NCBI GenBank assembly: GCA_913062845.1
Contig: CAJXVZ010000008.1
Location: forward strand, 1 to 64,000
Reading direction: 5' to 3'
Length of the DNA stretch: 64,000 nucleotides
Origin: an uncultured Psychroflexus sp.
GTDB lineage: Bacteria; Bacteroidota; Bacteroidia; Flavobacteriales; Flavobacteriaceae
Of this stretch, positions 1-10,619 are shown piece by piece. The position numbers and the translations under genes were made by a program. How positions within the stretch are numbered: position 1 is the first letter of the stretch; the number at the start of each line of letters is the position of its first letter. The notes beneath the pieces were generated by a model. It searched no databases. It was given only the letters and a program-made list of their open reading frames with translations, and was not told the origin of the DNA.

Positions 1-458
<458 letters not shown>

Positions 459-706
459 TTATTTTTTTACAAATATCTTAAATTATACATGAGGGTAGAA
501 ATCTGTTGTAGTTTATTTTAGAATTATTGAATCTGTTGTCTGCTTATTTGAATTTGTTTTAATCAATTACTTTATTTACTTAGGCACCCTGTAAATATTT
601 TAAAAAATACCTTATAGCCTTTGCATTGTTTTTATCCTCTGGTAGTTTCCCATTAGCTTGTATTGACTTCTATTTATGCCAAATCGACTTAAAACTTTTC
701 GATTTA

Positions 707-2326
707 TTACAGCCCCAATATTTTATTATAAGTCTGTTCGTTATTCAGGATATTTTTTGCTTGTTTTATGACTTCTGCATTCTGAAGATTATGTTCATAA
801 ACACCTTCTTCGTATGCAAAATGCTTGATGATCTCGTCTGTAAGCAGTGCAGAGATCTGGGTTTTGTAAGTATCGAAAAGATTCATCTTTTCATCCTTTA
901 GCTCGGCCTTCAAGTCATTTAATTTTTCGATGAATTTCGGATCGAGATTATCCTTTTCAGCAGATTGAATAAAATCCTCCAGTTTATTGTCTGTTTCAAC
1001 CTTTATTTGATAATTTCTGTTTTCAATATAATCTACAAAGTTACTGTAAACCTTTTCGTCCACTTCAAAAGTTTTCCAGTCTAGGTTTGGATTTTCATAA
1101 GCCAACTTTGTAGAAAAATCAAAGATCATTAAGTCATCGAGAAGACTTTGGGTGAAATCGCTTATTTCTTCAGCTTCTACGACGATATCTGGTTTAATGC
1201 CACCACCATCATAAACCGTTCTGCCGTTCTTGGTCTGGAAGGCTTTTGAGTTTTCTATAGATTTTCTGACGGATTTTCCGTCTTTATACTCCAATGCCTG
1301 TATACCTCTTCCACTCGGTAAATAATATCTGGAGATCGTTATTTTGACCTGAGTTCCGTATTTTAAAGGTTTTGGTCGTTGTACCAGTCCTTTGCCAAAG
1401 CTTCTGGCACCTACAATGACAGCACGATCCAGATCCTGTAAACTGCCTGAAACTATTTCGCTGGCCGAAGCACTGCGTTCATTGATGAGAACGGTAAGTG
1501 GGATTTCTGTGTCTATAGGTTCATTTCTAGTCGCGTATGTATTATTGTATTCCTTGATTTGAGATTTTGTGTAAACAATAAGCTGGTCTTTAGGTAAAAA
1601 TAGATTGCTCACGTTTACAGCCTCAGAAAGCAGACCACCGGGATTTTTTCTCAGGTCTAAAATAATCTGTTCTGCGCCCTGGTCTTTAAGTTCAAGTAAA
1701 GCCAAACCAACATCTTTTGAGGCAGTTCGGGTAAACTTGCTGAGCACTATATAACCTGTTTTTTCATCAGCCATTCCAAAGAAAGGTACAGAGGTTGGTC
1801 TGCTCAGCTTGCGCTTCAGCTCTACTGTCGTTTTTGAATTCTGACGTTTTATTTCCAGGCTAACGGCGCTGTTTGGTGTACCATTGAGCACCTCGCCCAG
1901 ATTATTGGTATAATTCTCTATGCCTGTACCGTCTATACTCAGAATTTCATCTCCCAGCTTTAAACCGGATTCATCAGCAGCAAAATCTTTTGTGATGTCT
2001 GTTATGACGACTTTATCTTCAAGCTTTTGAAGTACCAGACCCAGATTGGCATAGCTGGCCGACTTATTTATTCTGGCTTCTTCAACATCCTGCTCGTTAT
2101 AAAAATTAGTGTAAGGGTCCAGATCGCTGAGCATTTTTGTGATGGCGGTATCCATGAGTTCTGCCGGATTTACCTCATCCACATAATTCATGTTGACCTC
2201 TTTGTATAAAGCCGTGAAGATTTCAATCTGTTTGGCAATCTCAAAAAAGTCAGATTTGTAAGTATTGAAGCCGCTCAAAATTACAGCTGAAAATGCCGTA
2301 ATGAGGATGTATTTGATATTTTTCAT
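707..2326 (-). CDS. S41 family C-terminal processing peptidase (PDZ + tail protease)
   Basis: N-terminal signal; PDZ-like region; 'LDLRKNPGGLLSEAVNVSNLF' and 'NERSASASEIVSGSLQDLDRAVIVGARSFGKGLVQ' typical of S41 CTPs. Confidence 0.93.
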   Translation of the reverse strand: MKNIKYILITAFSAVILSGFNTYKSDFFEIAKQIEIFTALYKEVNMNYVDEVNPAELMDTAITKMLSDLDPYTNFYNEQDVEEARINKSASYANLGLVLQKLEDKVVITDITKDFAADESGLKLGDEILSIDGTGIENYTNNLGEVLNGTPNSAVSLEIKRQNSKTTVELKRKLSRPTSVPFFGMADEKTGYIVLSKFTRTASKDVGLALLELKDQGAEQIILDLRKNPGGLLSEAVNVSNLFLPKDQLIVYTKSQIKEYNNTYATRNEPIDTEIPLTVLINERSASASEIVSGSLQDLDRAVIVGARSFGKGLVQRPKPLKYGTQVKITISRYYLPSGRGIQALEYKDGKSVRKSIENSKAFQTKNGRTVYDGGGIKPDIVVEAEEISDFTQSLLDDLMIFDFSTKLAYENPNLDWKTFEVDEKVYSNFVDYIENRNYQIKVETDNKLEDFIQSAEKDNLDPKFIEKLNDLKAELKDEKMNLFDTYKTQISALLTDEIIKHFAYEEGVYEHNLQNAEVIKQAKNILNNEQTYNKILGL

Positions 2327-2343
2327 TTTTAAGTTGATGTATT

Positions 2344-2697
2344 TCAGTTATTGATCTCACTGATTAATTTAATCAGTGCTTTTTCAATTTTTTGATAGTC
2401 TAATTTTTCAGCAATGGAATATACAAACATCATATGAAAGTGCTTATCTTCGGTCTCAATTTTATGTTTATTTAAACGATAAGCTTCTCTCATCTGGCGT
2501 TTTATCCTGTTGCGATCTACGGCTTTTTTAAATTTTTTCTTGGGAACGCTCACCGCACATAAATTCTTTCCGTCACCTTCTATCGGCAAAAAGATCAGGG
2601 TCAAAGGATATTTAAATTTCTTTTTACCATTCTGAAACAGGTTTTCTATATGCTTCTTTAGTCTTAATTTCTCAGATTTTGGAAACTTGTAATTCAT
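2344..2697 (-). CDS. rnpA: Ribonuclease P protein component
   Basis: Size of 117 aa and the 'KKAVDRNRIKRQMREAYR' RNase P protein signature. Confidence 0.93.
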   Translation of the reverse strand: MNYKFPKSEKLRLKKHIENLFQNGKKKFKYPLTLIFLPIEGDGKNLCAVSVPKKKFKKAVDRNRIKRQMREAYRLNKHKIETEDKHFHMMFVYSIAEKLDYQKIEKALIKLISEINN

Positions 2698-2749
2698 GTT
2701 GTAAAATTACTCATTATAATTGTAGAGCTTTAATTTAGGGTAAACAAAA

Positions 2750-3811
2750 ATGAAAACACAAAAATACAGGGTTATCGGCGTGATGAGTGGTACCTCATTG
2801 GATGGTATCGACCTGTGTGAAGTTGAATTTAAGCTTAAAAAAAACCAATGGTCTTTTTACATATTAAAAGCAAAAACACAGCCATATCCACAGAAGTGGC
2901 TGAAAATATTAAGCAGCGCACATCAGCTCGATAAAGTCCAGCTAGAAAAAACAGACAGTGAGTATACCGATTACCTTGCCGGTGTGATTTCAGAATTTAT
3001 GCAAAGCTCCGATGAGATTGATTTGATCTGTTCTCACGGGCATACCATTTTGCATCAACCCGATGATGGAATCACTTATCAAATTGGTAATTTGCCCAAA
3101 CTTGCAAAACAGGTCGGCAAAGCTCTGGTTTGTGATTTCAGAACAGCCGACGTGAAACTTGGAGGGCAAGGTGCACCGCTGGTACCTTTGGGAGACAGGA
3201 TGTTATTCTCTGAATACGATTACTGTATCAATATTGGAGGTTTTGTAAATATTTCTTTTGAAAATAAAGGCCACAGAAAGGCCTTTGATATTTGTCCGGC
3301 CAATAAAGCTTTGAATTTTTATGCTTCAAAGAGAGGATATGATTATGATGATAAAGGGCAACTGGCATCAAAAGGTAACCTTCAATCTGATCTTTTTAAA
3401 CATTTAAATCAATTAGAATTTTATAGTAAACAACCACCAAAATCTCTGGGCATTGAATGGTTGGAAGCACAGCTTTTACCTGTGGTTGAAAAATTTGATT
3501 GTTCTATTGAAGATAAGCTGCATACCTTATGCAATCATATGGCATTTCAAATCTCCAGAGTTATACAGAATAAGGGCTCAAAAATACTGATAACCGGAGG
3601 TGGAGCATATAATGATTTTTTGTTGAATTGCTTGAAACAGTATTCAAAGTCATCAATTGTAATTATTCCGGAACAGAAAATCGTTGAATACAAAGAGGCT
3701 GTAATTTTTGGTTTACTGGGTGTTTTGAAGTATCGAAATGAAGTGAATGTTTTGAGTTCAGTAACCGGAGCAATTCACGACCACAGTTCCGGCCTTATAT
3801 ACTTGCCATAG
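2750..3811 (+). CDS. anmK: Anhydro-N-acetylmuramic acid kinase
   Basis: 'GVMSGTSLDGIDL', 'CSHGHTILHQP', 'NIGGFVNIS', 'ITGGGAYN' motifs. Confidence 0.93.
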   Translation: MKTQKYRVIGVMSGTSLDGIDLCEVEFKLKKNQWSFYILKAKTQPYPQKWLKILSSAHQLDKVQLEKTDSEYTDYLAGVISEFMQSSDEIDLICSHGHTILHQPDDGITYQIGNLPKLAKQVGKALVCDFRTADVKLGGQGAPLVPLGDRMLFSEYDYCINIGGFVNISFENKGHRKAFDICPANKALNFYASKRGYDYDDKGQLASKGNLQSDLFKHLNQLEFYSKQPPKSLGIEWLEAQLLPVVEKFDCSIEDKLHTLCNHMAFQISRVIQNKGSKILITGGGAYNDFLLNCLKQYSKSSIVIIPEQKIVEYKEAVIFGLLGVLKYRNEVNVLSSVTGAIHDHSSGLIYLP

Positions 3812-3918
3812 TGGTTTGGCTAAAACTGCTAAAAAAGTGTTTGATGTTCATTAATTTTATTTGGAATAGTCAATAAAATCTTTAATTAAGAAAGTCAATT
3901 TAAATAGTTTGCTTGATC

Positions 3919-3926
3919 TATATTTG
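3919..3926 (+). promoter_or_regulatory. Bacteroidetes-type -7 box candidate (TATATTTG)
   Basis: Matches TAnnTTTG 32 nt upstream of the dehydrogenase ATG; no clear -33 TTG at good spacing. Confidence 0.35.
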
Positions 3927-3957
3927 CAAAACTTAAAACCTTAGAACCCACCAAATC

Positions 3958-5184
3958 ATGAAGGAACTCCTTACGACCTACGAAAATAAAGAACCAGAAA
4001 TAGTTTTTCATTGGAATGATCCGGAGACAGATGCGCAAGGTTGGACTGTAATCAATTCTCTTCGCGGTGGCGCAGCGGGTGGCGGAACACGAATGAGAAA
4101 AGGACTTGATAAGAACGAAGTGATTTCACTTGCGAAAACCATGGAAGTGAAATTTACGGTTTCAGGTCCAAAGATTGGCGGTGCTAAATCGGGTATAGAT
4201 TTTGATCCGAACGATCCCAGAAAAAGAGGTGTTTTGGAGCGCTGGTACAAGGCAGTTTCTCCGCTACTGAAAGAGTATTACGGTACAGGAGGAGATCTCA
4301 ACGTCGATGAAATTCACGAAGTCATCCCAATTACCGAACAATGTGGTGTCTGGCATCCTCAGGAAGGGGTTTTTTCAGGACATTTTAGTCCAACGGAAGC
4401 AGATAAAATTAATAGGATCGGGCAGTTGCGTCATGGGGTTATCAAGGTTCTGGAAAATACAGATTTCACACCGGATCTGAGTCAGAAATATACCGTTGCC
4501 GATATGATCACAGGTTACGGCGTGGCCGAAGCCATTAAATATTATTACGACATTTACGGAGGAGACGTTAAGGGAAAACGTGCCATCATACAGGGTTTTG
4601 GCAACGTTGGGTCTTCTGCAGCATTTTATTTGTCTAAAATGGGAGCAAAGATTGTTGGTATCATCGATAGAGTAGGTGGTGTCATTAATGAGGATGGATT
4701 TTCTCATGATGAAGTCAAAAAGATGTTTTTAAATAAAGATGGTAATGTCTTATCCGCAGAAAATATGTTGTCTTTTGAAGAGATAAACGAAAAGATCTGG
4801 AAAACCAAAGCGGAGATATTTGCACCTTGTGCAGCTTCGCGGCTGGTATCAAAAGACCAAATTGATAGCTTAGTAGACAATGGGTTAGAAGTGATTTCAT
4901 CAGGTGCCAATGTCCCATTTGCAGACAAGGAGATTTTCTTTGGTCCAATTATGGAATATACCGATGAACGTGTTAGCCTTATTCCTGATTTTATAGCTAA
5001 TTGCGGCATGGCCAGGGTTTTTGCCTATTTTATGGAAAGACGTGTACAAATGACAGACGAAGCCATTTTTAACGATACGTCTATTACGATAAGAAACGCT
5101 ATACAAAACACTTACAACCACAACGATTCCAAATATAATATCAGCCGAACGGCTTTCGAAATTGCACTTAACGAATTACTCTAA
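3958..5184 (+). CDS. Glu/Leu/Phe/Val dehydrogenase family protein
   Basis: 'GGAAGGGTRMRKGL', 'GPKIGGAKSGI', 'IQGFGNVGSSAAFYLSKMGAKIVGI', 'SGANVPF'. Confidence 0.93.
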   Translation: MKELLTTYENKEPEIVFHWNDPETDAQGWTVINSLRGGAAGGGTRMRKGLDKNEVISLAKTMEVKFTVSGPKIGGAKSGIDFDPNDPRKRGVLERWYKAVSPLLKEYYGTGGDLNVDEIHEVIPITEQCGVWHPQEGVFSGHFSPTEADKINRIGQLRHGVIKVLENTDFTPDLSQKYTVADMITGYGVAEAIKYYYDIYGGDVKGKRAIIQGFGNVGSSAAFYLSKMGAKIVGIIDRVGGVINEDGFSHDEVKKMFLNKDGNVLSAENMLSFEEINEKIWKTKAEIFAPCAASRLVSKDQIDSLVDNGLEVISSGANVPFADKEIFFGPIMEYTDERVSLIPDFIANCGMARVFAYFMERRVQMTDEAIFNDTSITIRNAIQNTYNHNDSKYNISRTAFEIALNELL

Positions 5185-5187
5185 CTT

Positions 5188-6567
5188 ATGTTAACCATTC
5201 TTCTTGTTATTTTTGTGATAGGCTATGTTTCTATCACGCTGGAGCATAGCATACACCTTGACAAGGCTGTACCTGCTCTACTTATGGCCACTCTTATGTG
5301 GGCTATCCTCGCCTTTGGGTTTGGAGAAGGCTGGGTTTCTGTGATCAATATCTATGGAGATGTATTTAATGTTCTGGATCCGGCTCTGGAACCTGATGAG
5401 CACAAATACCAGTTCAAGAAAATACTGATGCACCACTTCAGCAAAACCGGTGAGATCTTATTTTTCCTGATAGGCGCCATGACCATAGTAGAGATCATTG
5501 ATCTGCATCGCGGTTTTGGGATCATAAAAAAATACATTAAAGCAAAAGACAAGAAAAGGCTCTTGTGGACACTTGGTATTTTAGCTTTTATACTTTCGGC
5601 AATTATCGACAACCTTACGGCAATAATTATTCTGGTTGCCCTGTTGCGTAAGATTCTGGTCAGAAGAAAATACAGGGTATGGTATGCCAGCATGATGATC
5701 ATTGCTGCAAATGCCGGAGGCGCCTGGTCGCCAATCGGAGATGTAACCACAACTATGCTTTGGATAGGTGATAAGGTATCTGCCATTGGTCTAACGGAAT
5801 ACGTGGTGATACCGTCTATAATTTGTTTTATCGTTCCGTTTTTTATAGCAACAAGGCTGAAACCTTTTAGAGGTTACGCCATGCGAAAAGAAATGATAAC
5901 TGACGTTGAGACAGAACGGCTTTTAAGTAGCCGCAAAATGTTGATCGTTGGTTTAGGTGGAATTGCTTTTGTTCCTGTTTTTAAGGTCGTAACCGGACTT
6001 CCGCCTTATCTGGGAATGATGTTTAGTCTGGCAGTAGTCTGGCTGGTATCAGAATATGTAAAACCCGAAAAAGGAATCACCAGACAGGAAAAACACCGTT
6101 ATTCAACACATAAGGCTCTTTCAAAAATCGAATTTTCGAGTATTCTTTTTTTTCTGGGAATACTTATGGCGGTTGGTGCATTGGAGAGCTTTGTTCTAAA
6201 TATAAACGGAACTTCAGTTGGAGCTTTGCGTTATGCGGCTGAATCTGTTTCTAATGCCATTCCTTCTATGGATATTGTTGTGATCTTACTGGGAATGATG
6301 TCTTCAATATTAGACAATGTACCTTTAGTGGCAGCTTCAATGGGAATGTTTGATTTTCCGTCAGATAGTCCTGTTTGGCATTTTATAGCCTATTCTGCAG
6401 GAACCGGAGGAAGCCTTTTGGTGATCGGATCTGCTGCAGGTGTAGCTGCAATGGGTATGGAAAAAATCGATTTTATCTGGTACCTGAAAAAGATTACCTG
6501 GCTGGCCTTCCTTGGATTTATAGCCGGGTGTGGCGTTTTTGTTTTGATCGAGAAGTTTTTTTATTAA
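5188..6567 (+). CDS. nhaD: NhaD-type Na+/H+ antiporter
   Basis: Multi-TM protein with 'IIDNLTAIIILVALLRKI', 'NAGGAWSPIGDVTTTMLWI', 'SSILDNVPLVAASMGM'. Confidence 0.92.
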   Translation: MLTILLVIFVIGYVSITLEHSIHLDKAVPALLMATLMWAILAFGFGEGWVSVINIYGDVFNVLDPALEPDEHKYQFKKILMHHFSKTGEILFFLIGAMTIVEIIDLHRGFGIIKKYIKAKDKKRLLWTLGILAFILSAIIDNLTAIIILVALLRKILVRRKYRVWYASMMIIAANAGGAWSPIGDVTTTMLWIGDKVSAIGLTEYVVIPSIICFIVPFFIATRLKPFRGYAMRKEMITDVETERLLSSRKMLIVGLGGIAFVPVFKVVTGLPPYLGMMFSLAVVWLVSEYVKPEKGITRQEKHRYSTHKALSKIEFSSILFFLGILMAVGALESFVLNINGTSVGALRYAAESVSNAIPSMDIVVILLGMMSSILDNVPLVAASMGMFDFPSDSPVWHFIAYSAGTGGSLLVIGSAAGVAAMGMEKIDFIWYLKKITWLAFLGFIAGCGVFVLIEKFFY

Positions 6568-6573
6568 AATAAT

Positions 6574-7008
6574 TTGAAACTCTTAGTAATAATCATAAGT
6601 GTTTTTCTTGTTGTTTCCTGCTCCGAAGTGGGAAACGCACCTCAAGTTGAACCCGATACAGTCTGTGATTCTTTTATTGATATCGTGAGTGAAGATCAGT
6701 TTAATACGCCGGGTGATGCGGATTTTAATATTAAAAATGTTGTGATCAATCAAGATTGCCTGAGCATAAGCATAGTTGATAGTGGATGCAATGCTGATAA
6801 CTGGGAAGTTACTTTATTGACGACCTCATCTGTTATGGAAAGCAATCCGATTCAAAAGGCCTTAAAAATTAAGTTGATTAATAATCAAGCCTGTTTAGCC
6901 GTTTTTCAAAAAACAAAGACTTTTGATCTGACTCCAATTCAAGTTGAAGGAGAAGATGAAATTATTTTGAACATTGAAGGCTTGGATATGATAGTTTATA
7001 CCTATTGA
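6574..7008 (+). CDS. Hypothetical lipoprotein (TTG start)
   Basis: 'MKLLVIIISVFLVVSCSEVG' lipobox; directly downstream of nhaD; ends with TGA. Confidence 0.65.
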   Translation: MKLLVIIISVFLVVSCSEVGNAPQVEPDTVCDSFIDIVSEDQFNTPGDADFNIKNVVINQDCLSISIVDSGCNADNWEVTLLTTSSVMESNPIQKALKIKLINNQACLAVFQKTKTFDLTPIQVEGEDEIILNIEGLDMIVYTY

Positions 7009-7106
7009 TTTATTGTTGTTAGGTTGAAATATTTAAATACCCTACTAATTTATTTTTACACTTTTTAGCCACGAATCAGCTTGCTGCTGACAGGTTTATG
7101 AATAAA

Positions 7107-8054
7107 TCATTCTTTTATGATTTTAATTTGTTTTGATTTTCTATGATTTATCACATTAAGAAAGTAAACACCTTGACTTAGCTCACTTAAATCTAAAGAA
7201 TTATCAACATCATAAAAAGTTTTTACTTTTTGCCCTGAAATATTATAGATTTCTGCTTTGTCTATATTGAATTGACTGGGGTTGTCAAACCATAATTTAT
7301 CTTTAACCGGATTAGGGTAAACCGAAATGGAATTTGTGCTTTCGAAATCTGTTATGGATAGGGTGCAGGTTGAAGAAAAATTTACCGGTACATAAGCATA
7401 GCCGTTCCAATCTAATGGCTGTGTAATAACATTCCATGTATTATACGGAAAGGCATTAGCATTGGCAGCTTGAGCATCGTTAACATTTATACAAACTGGG
7501 AAAGTGTTTGGTGGATCCCAATACTCATGATCTAGATTTATGGTTAAGTTCGTACGTGTTATATCTGGATTTTTCAAATTTATTGTAATTGCATTATATT
7601 TATTATATAAACTAATGTATTCTAGATTTGGTAAATTGCTGAAATTTAAGTCTGAAAGAGATATAAATGGGCTTGTATCAAAACTAAGACTATCTGCTAT
7701 AAATTCTCTAAGACTAAAATTAGAATTGAAAACATCTGTTTGACTGCTAGAAAGGTCAATCCAAAGATTTGAAAGATTTAAAATTTCAAGAGAAGAAAAA
7801 GCCTCAATACCTGAAAAATCAGTTATGATACCACCGTTATATCCCTCTATCGAAAGATATAGATTTGAAAAATCCAATTCCACAACATTTTCAATATCAG
7901 ACGTAAGTACCAGCCCATTGACAACACCATCACTGTCAATATTCAAATCAATCAGGGCTTGCTCAAAATTCGGGTCGGGAATGGCGGTGGTTTGGGCTAG
8001 ATTTTTAGCTGTAAATATTACAACAAAAAATAACATGTATATAAAAGGTCTCAT
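7107..8054 (-). CDS. T9SS type A sorting domain-containing protein with a leucine-rich, LRR-like N-terminal region
   Basis: Signal peptide from MRPFIYMLFF; 'DFSGIEAFSSLEILNLSNLW' LRR-like; C-terminal 'ISVYPNPVKDKLWF...IYNISGQKVKTF...LDLSELSQGVYFLNV...KQIKIIKE' sorting domain. The ORF track start at 8090 overlaps the upstream gene; ATG at 8054 is preferred. Confidence 0.85.
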   Translation of the reverse strand: MRPFIYMLFFVVIFTAKNLAQTTAIPDPNFEQALIDLNIDSDGVVNGLVLTSDIENVVELDFSNLYLSIEGYNGGIITDFSGIEAFSSLEILNLSNLWIDLSSSQTDVFNSNFSLREFIADSLSFDTSPFISLSDLNFSNLPNLEYISLYNKYNAITINLKNPDITRTNLTINLDHEYWDPPNTFPVCINVNDAQAANANAFPYNTWNVITQPLDWNGYAYVPVNFSSTCTLSITDFESTNSISVYPNPVKDKLWFDNPSQFNIDKAEIYNISGQKVKTFYDVDNSLDLSELSQGVYFLNVINHRKSKQIKIIKE

Positions 8055-8058
8055 ATTT

Positions 8059-10440
8059 CTAATTTTTAATAAGTTGTTTAGTGTCCACAATCACATTGTC
8101 TGTCACTAAATTTACAATATACTGACCGTTTGGTTTAGAACTTAGGTTAATGGTTTTATACGTCTTGGAAAGGTCTAAAAGATAATTGTCACTTACACCT
8201 GAGTTTAAGTTGGTCACAGTAATAAATGCGGCAGTTGCTGAACCTACATTATAATAAACCGTAAAGTCATTTTGGGTTGGGTTTGGAGACATACTGGTAA
8301 TACTTCTTTCTTCTTTGGCTGTAAAAGTTTGGTAGTCTTTATGCCCATCGCTATCAGCTATAACTTCAAGTGTATATTCTTTTAATAAAGTGTTGGTTAT
8401 AGTTAATGTTTTTCCGGAAGAAACATAATTACCATCCTCATCGTACCAATTATAAACGGCAAATTCATTGATGTCTTCTGCTTCCAATGTCGTTTCGTTT
8501 TGTGTATTTTCCTGATGAGCTTCAGCCCTAAACTCCTGTCTTGTTGAATTTCTATTGATATGATAGGTATAACCGCCTAAAAGTTCGTCTGTACTTGATT
8601 CAGTTTGACTGATATGTAAAGTATAAATTTTACCGGTGACCTGCTGAATTAAAAAATTGACTCTTGGTGTTATAATACCCCATTCGCCGGCTGCGAAGCT
8701 TATATTATCTAAGGATGAATCATTCCCGCCGATATAAATTTCTCTTTCAGAAGCATTAGATATTCTTACATTTGTAGATTGTGCACCACTATCCTGCCAC
8801 GCATCCCATAAGTTTTCGCTTAATCTTACCCTTATTTCTGCTTCATTCCAGATTTGGTTGTATTGATCGGTAAAGAAATTTATATCACTCGTGATAGCCT
8901 GTAATTCGTTGTAGTTACCGGCTGAGATGCTTCCAATCTCAGCATTACCACTAATGTTTACAGTTGTAGTGTTTTTGTAAACTATGTTGTTATTATTTCT
9001 GGTATTTACAGCAGGATTAGGCACTTCTGTAAAGGTCATGGTATCGGTAGTTGATTCTATACGACTCAGGAAACAAAACATCCATGGTTTATTGGTAAAA
9101 CCTGCATTCTCATATTCTTCGGGATTTCTTGGTTGCCAGGCAAATTCTAAAATGGCTTCTTCATCTTTTTGTAAAACAGGTATAGCTTGACTTCCAACTT
9201 CATTCCCTATTTCTAACGAATTTGGTGTGTTTAAATCCCCTGTCCATAAATCATCCCAAGTTTGTTCACCAATGCCACCTTTTGCCCAATAAAGTCTTAA
9301 GGTATCATTTACAGCAGAAGGGTTACAGCTCTTATTTTTTACCCTGACGTAAACATACACCGGTGTTTGATCATTTACGTATTCTAAATCTTGATGTACT
9401 TGGTTTGTTAAGCCATCGGGCTGATTCCTGACCCAAATATCAGGGCTTTCCCAAATGACTCCGGTTTGGTTGTCCGGCTCAATCCCTTCATCTAAACTAG
9501 AATTTGAATGGTATAAATCGTAATATATGTTATCTAAAATGTTGCTAAAAAGATTATCTGCTCTATTGACTATATTTTCATGCATTCTGATTTTTTGACC
9601 TGTTGTAAATAATGTACGGCAATGATGCCTTGTATAAGCCATATAATTTGAGAGCTCATTGACTGTAATATTATAAGGCACACCATCGCAAGGGTTAATT
9701 ATATTTCCAATATATGTTTCGCAATCAGACATTTCATTCCAATAGGTATAAAAACTCGGGGAAGCTTGGGTATCCACAACATAATCGCCTGCTGTTGTCG
9801 CATTAAATAAGGGATCATTAGGGTTTCTGGTTACATTTTCACAACCGTCATGGGTATGTCTCAAACCAAAATTGTGACCTATTTCATGTATAAAAATACC
9901 ATTTACATTTTCTTGATCAACCTTTACAACGAGTTTATCAATAGTATCAGCTTGCCCTCGCGCTGGATAATTGTAAGGAAGTAATACTCTCATAGCCGTG
10001 CCATTGTATTGTACTGCTTCTGGATTGTTTAACAAAGTTGTAATACTCCATCCTGGCGAATCATAATGTTGATCTGATATAAAATAACTAAAATGAACCA
10101 AATTAAAACAAATATTAAAAGAATTAAACTCATTATTCAAAGTATCTATTAAATCAATAGCATCTGCTTGGGAAAGAGATTGAGTCCCATCAGTTTTTTC
10201 AATGCCCCACATGGCTATATTTATATTACGTTGTGGAAATGTTGTCAAATAAGCCGGATCTGTAGAAAAAGAATAAATATTACTGTTGTTAGAATTTGAG
10301 AAACTTTGAACACTTGTCATATCCGTTCCGCAAATATCATCCTGAGCAAAAATGGAAGTCGAACATAAGATGAAAAGAACTAAAACTTTTAATTTTGTAA
10401 GATGTAAGATGTAAGATGTTAGTTGTAAAGGTGTTTTCAT
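8059..10440 (-). CDS. Metzincin-type zinc metalloprotease with T9SS C-terminal sorting domain
   Basis: 'GIFIHEIGHNFGLRHTHDGC' HExxHxxGxxH; 'SNYMAYTRHHCRTLFTTGQ' Met-turn region; 'SMSPNPTQNDFTVYYNV...GQYIVNLVTDNVIVDTKQLIKN' sorting tail; signal peptide 'KVLVLFILCSTSIFAQ'. Confidence 0.88.
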   Translation of the reverse strand: MKTPLQLTSYILHLTKLKVLVLFILCSTSIFAQDDICGTDMTSVQSFSNSNNSNIYSFSTDPAYLTTFPQRNINIAMWGIEKTDGTQSLSQADAIDLIDTLNNEFNSFNICFNLVHFSYFISDQHYDSPGWSITTLLNNPEAVQYNGTAMRVLLPYNYPARGQADTIDKLVVKVDQENVNGIFIHEIGHNFGLRHTHDGCENVTRNPNDPLFNATTAGDYVVDTQASPSFYTYWNEMSDCETYIGNIINPCDGVPYNITVNELSNYMAYTRHHCRTLFTTGQKIRMHENIVNRADNLFSNILDNIYYDLYHSNSSLDEGIEPDNQTGVIWESPDIWVRNQPDGLTNQVHQDLEYVNDQTPVYVYVRVKNKSCNPSAVNDTLRLYWAKGGIGEQTWDDLWTGDLNTPNSLEIGNEVGSQAIPVLQKDEEAILEFAWQPRNPEEYENAGFTNKPWMFCFLSRIESTTDTMTFTEVPNPAVNTRNNNNIVYKNTTTVNISGNAEIGSISAGNYNELQAITSDINFFTDQYNQIWNEAEIRVRLSENLWDAWQDSGAQSTNVRISNASEREIYIGGNDSSLDNISFAAGEWGIITPRVNFLIQQVTGKIYTLHISQTESSTDELLGGYTYHINRNSTRQEFRAEAHQENTQNETTLEAEDINEFAVYNWYDEDGNYVSSGKTLTITNTLLKEYTLEVIADSDGHKDYQTFTAKEERSITSMSPNPTQNDFTVYYNVGSATAAFITVTNLNSGVSDNYLLDLSKTYKTINLSSKPNGQYIVNLVTDNVIVDTKQLIKN
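10397..10419. repeat. Heptanucleotide tandem repeat (GTAAGAT)x3 in the signal-peptide coding region
   Basis: Read directly: gtaagat gtaagat gtaagat gt. Confidence 0.85.
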
Positions 10441-10619
10441 TGCTGTTTGGGCTAGATTAAACAAGTATTTTTAAATTATTTGTTAAATGTATGCCGTATA
10501 GTTTGATTAAAAAAAATAGAAAATTAAAAATTAATCATTTTATGATTATTATCATATTTCAAAAATTTACTTGGTTTTGGTTCAGTTTTAAAAAAACAGA
10601 GAAATTGCTCTAATCAGAA

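Noticed and set aside
4008-5121. Antisense ORFs (80, 110, 101, 77, 73 aa) opposite the Glu/Leu dehydrogenase
   Set aside because: They overlap a clearly conserved CDS in antisense frames and have no recognisable domain.
5352-5786. 144-aa minus-strand ORF opposite nhaD
   Set aside because: Shadow ORF of a conserved transporter gene; no recognisable domain.
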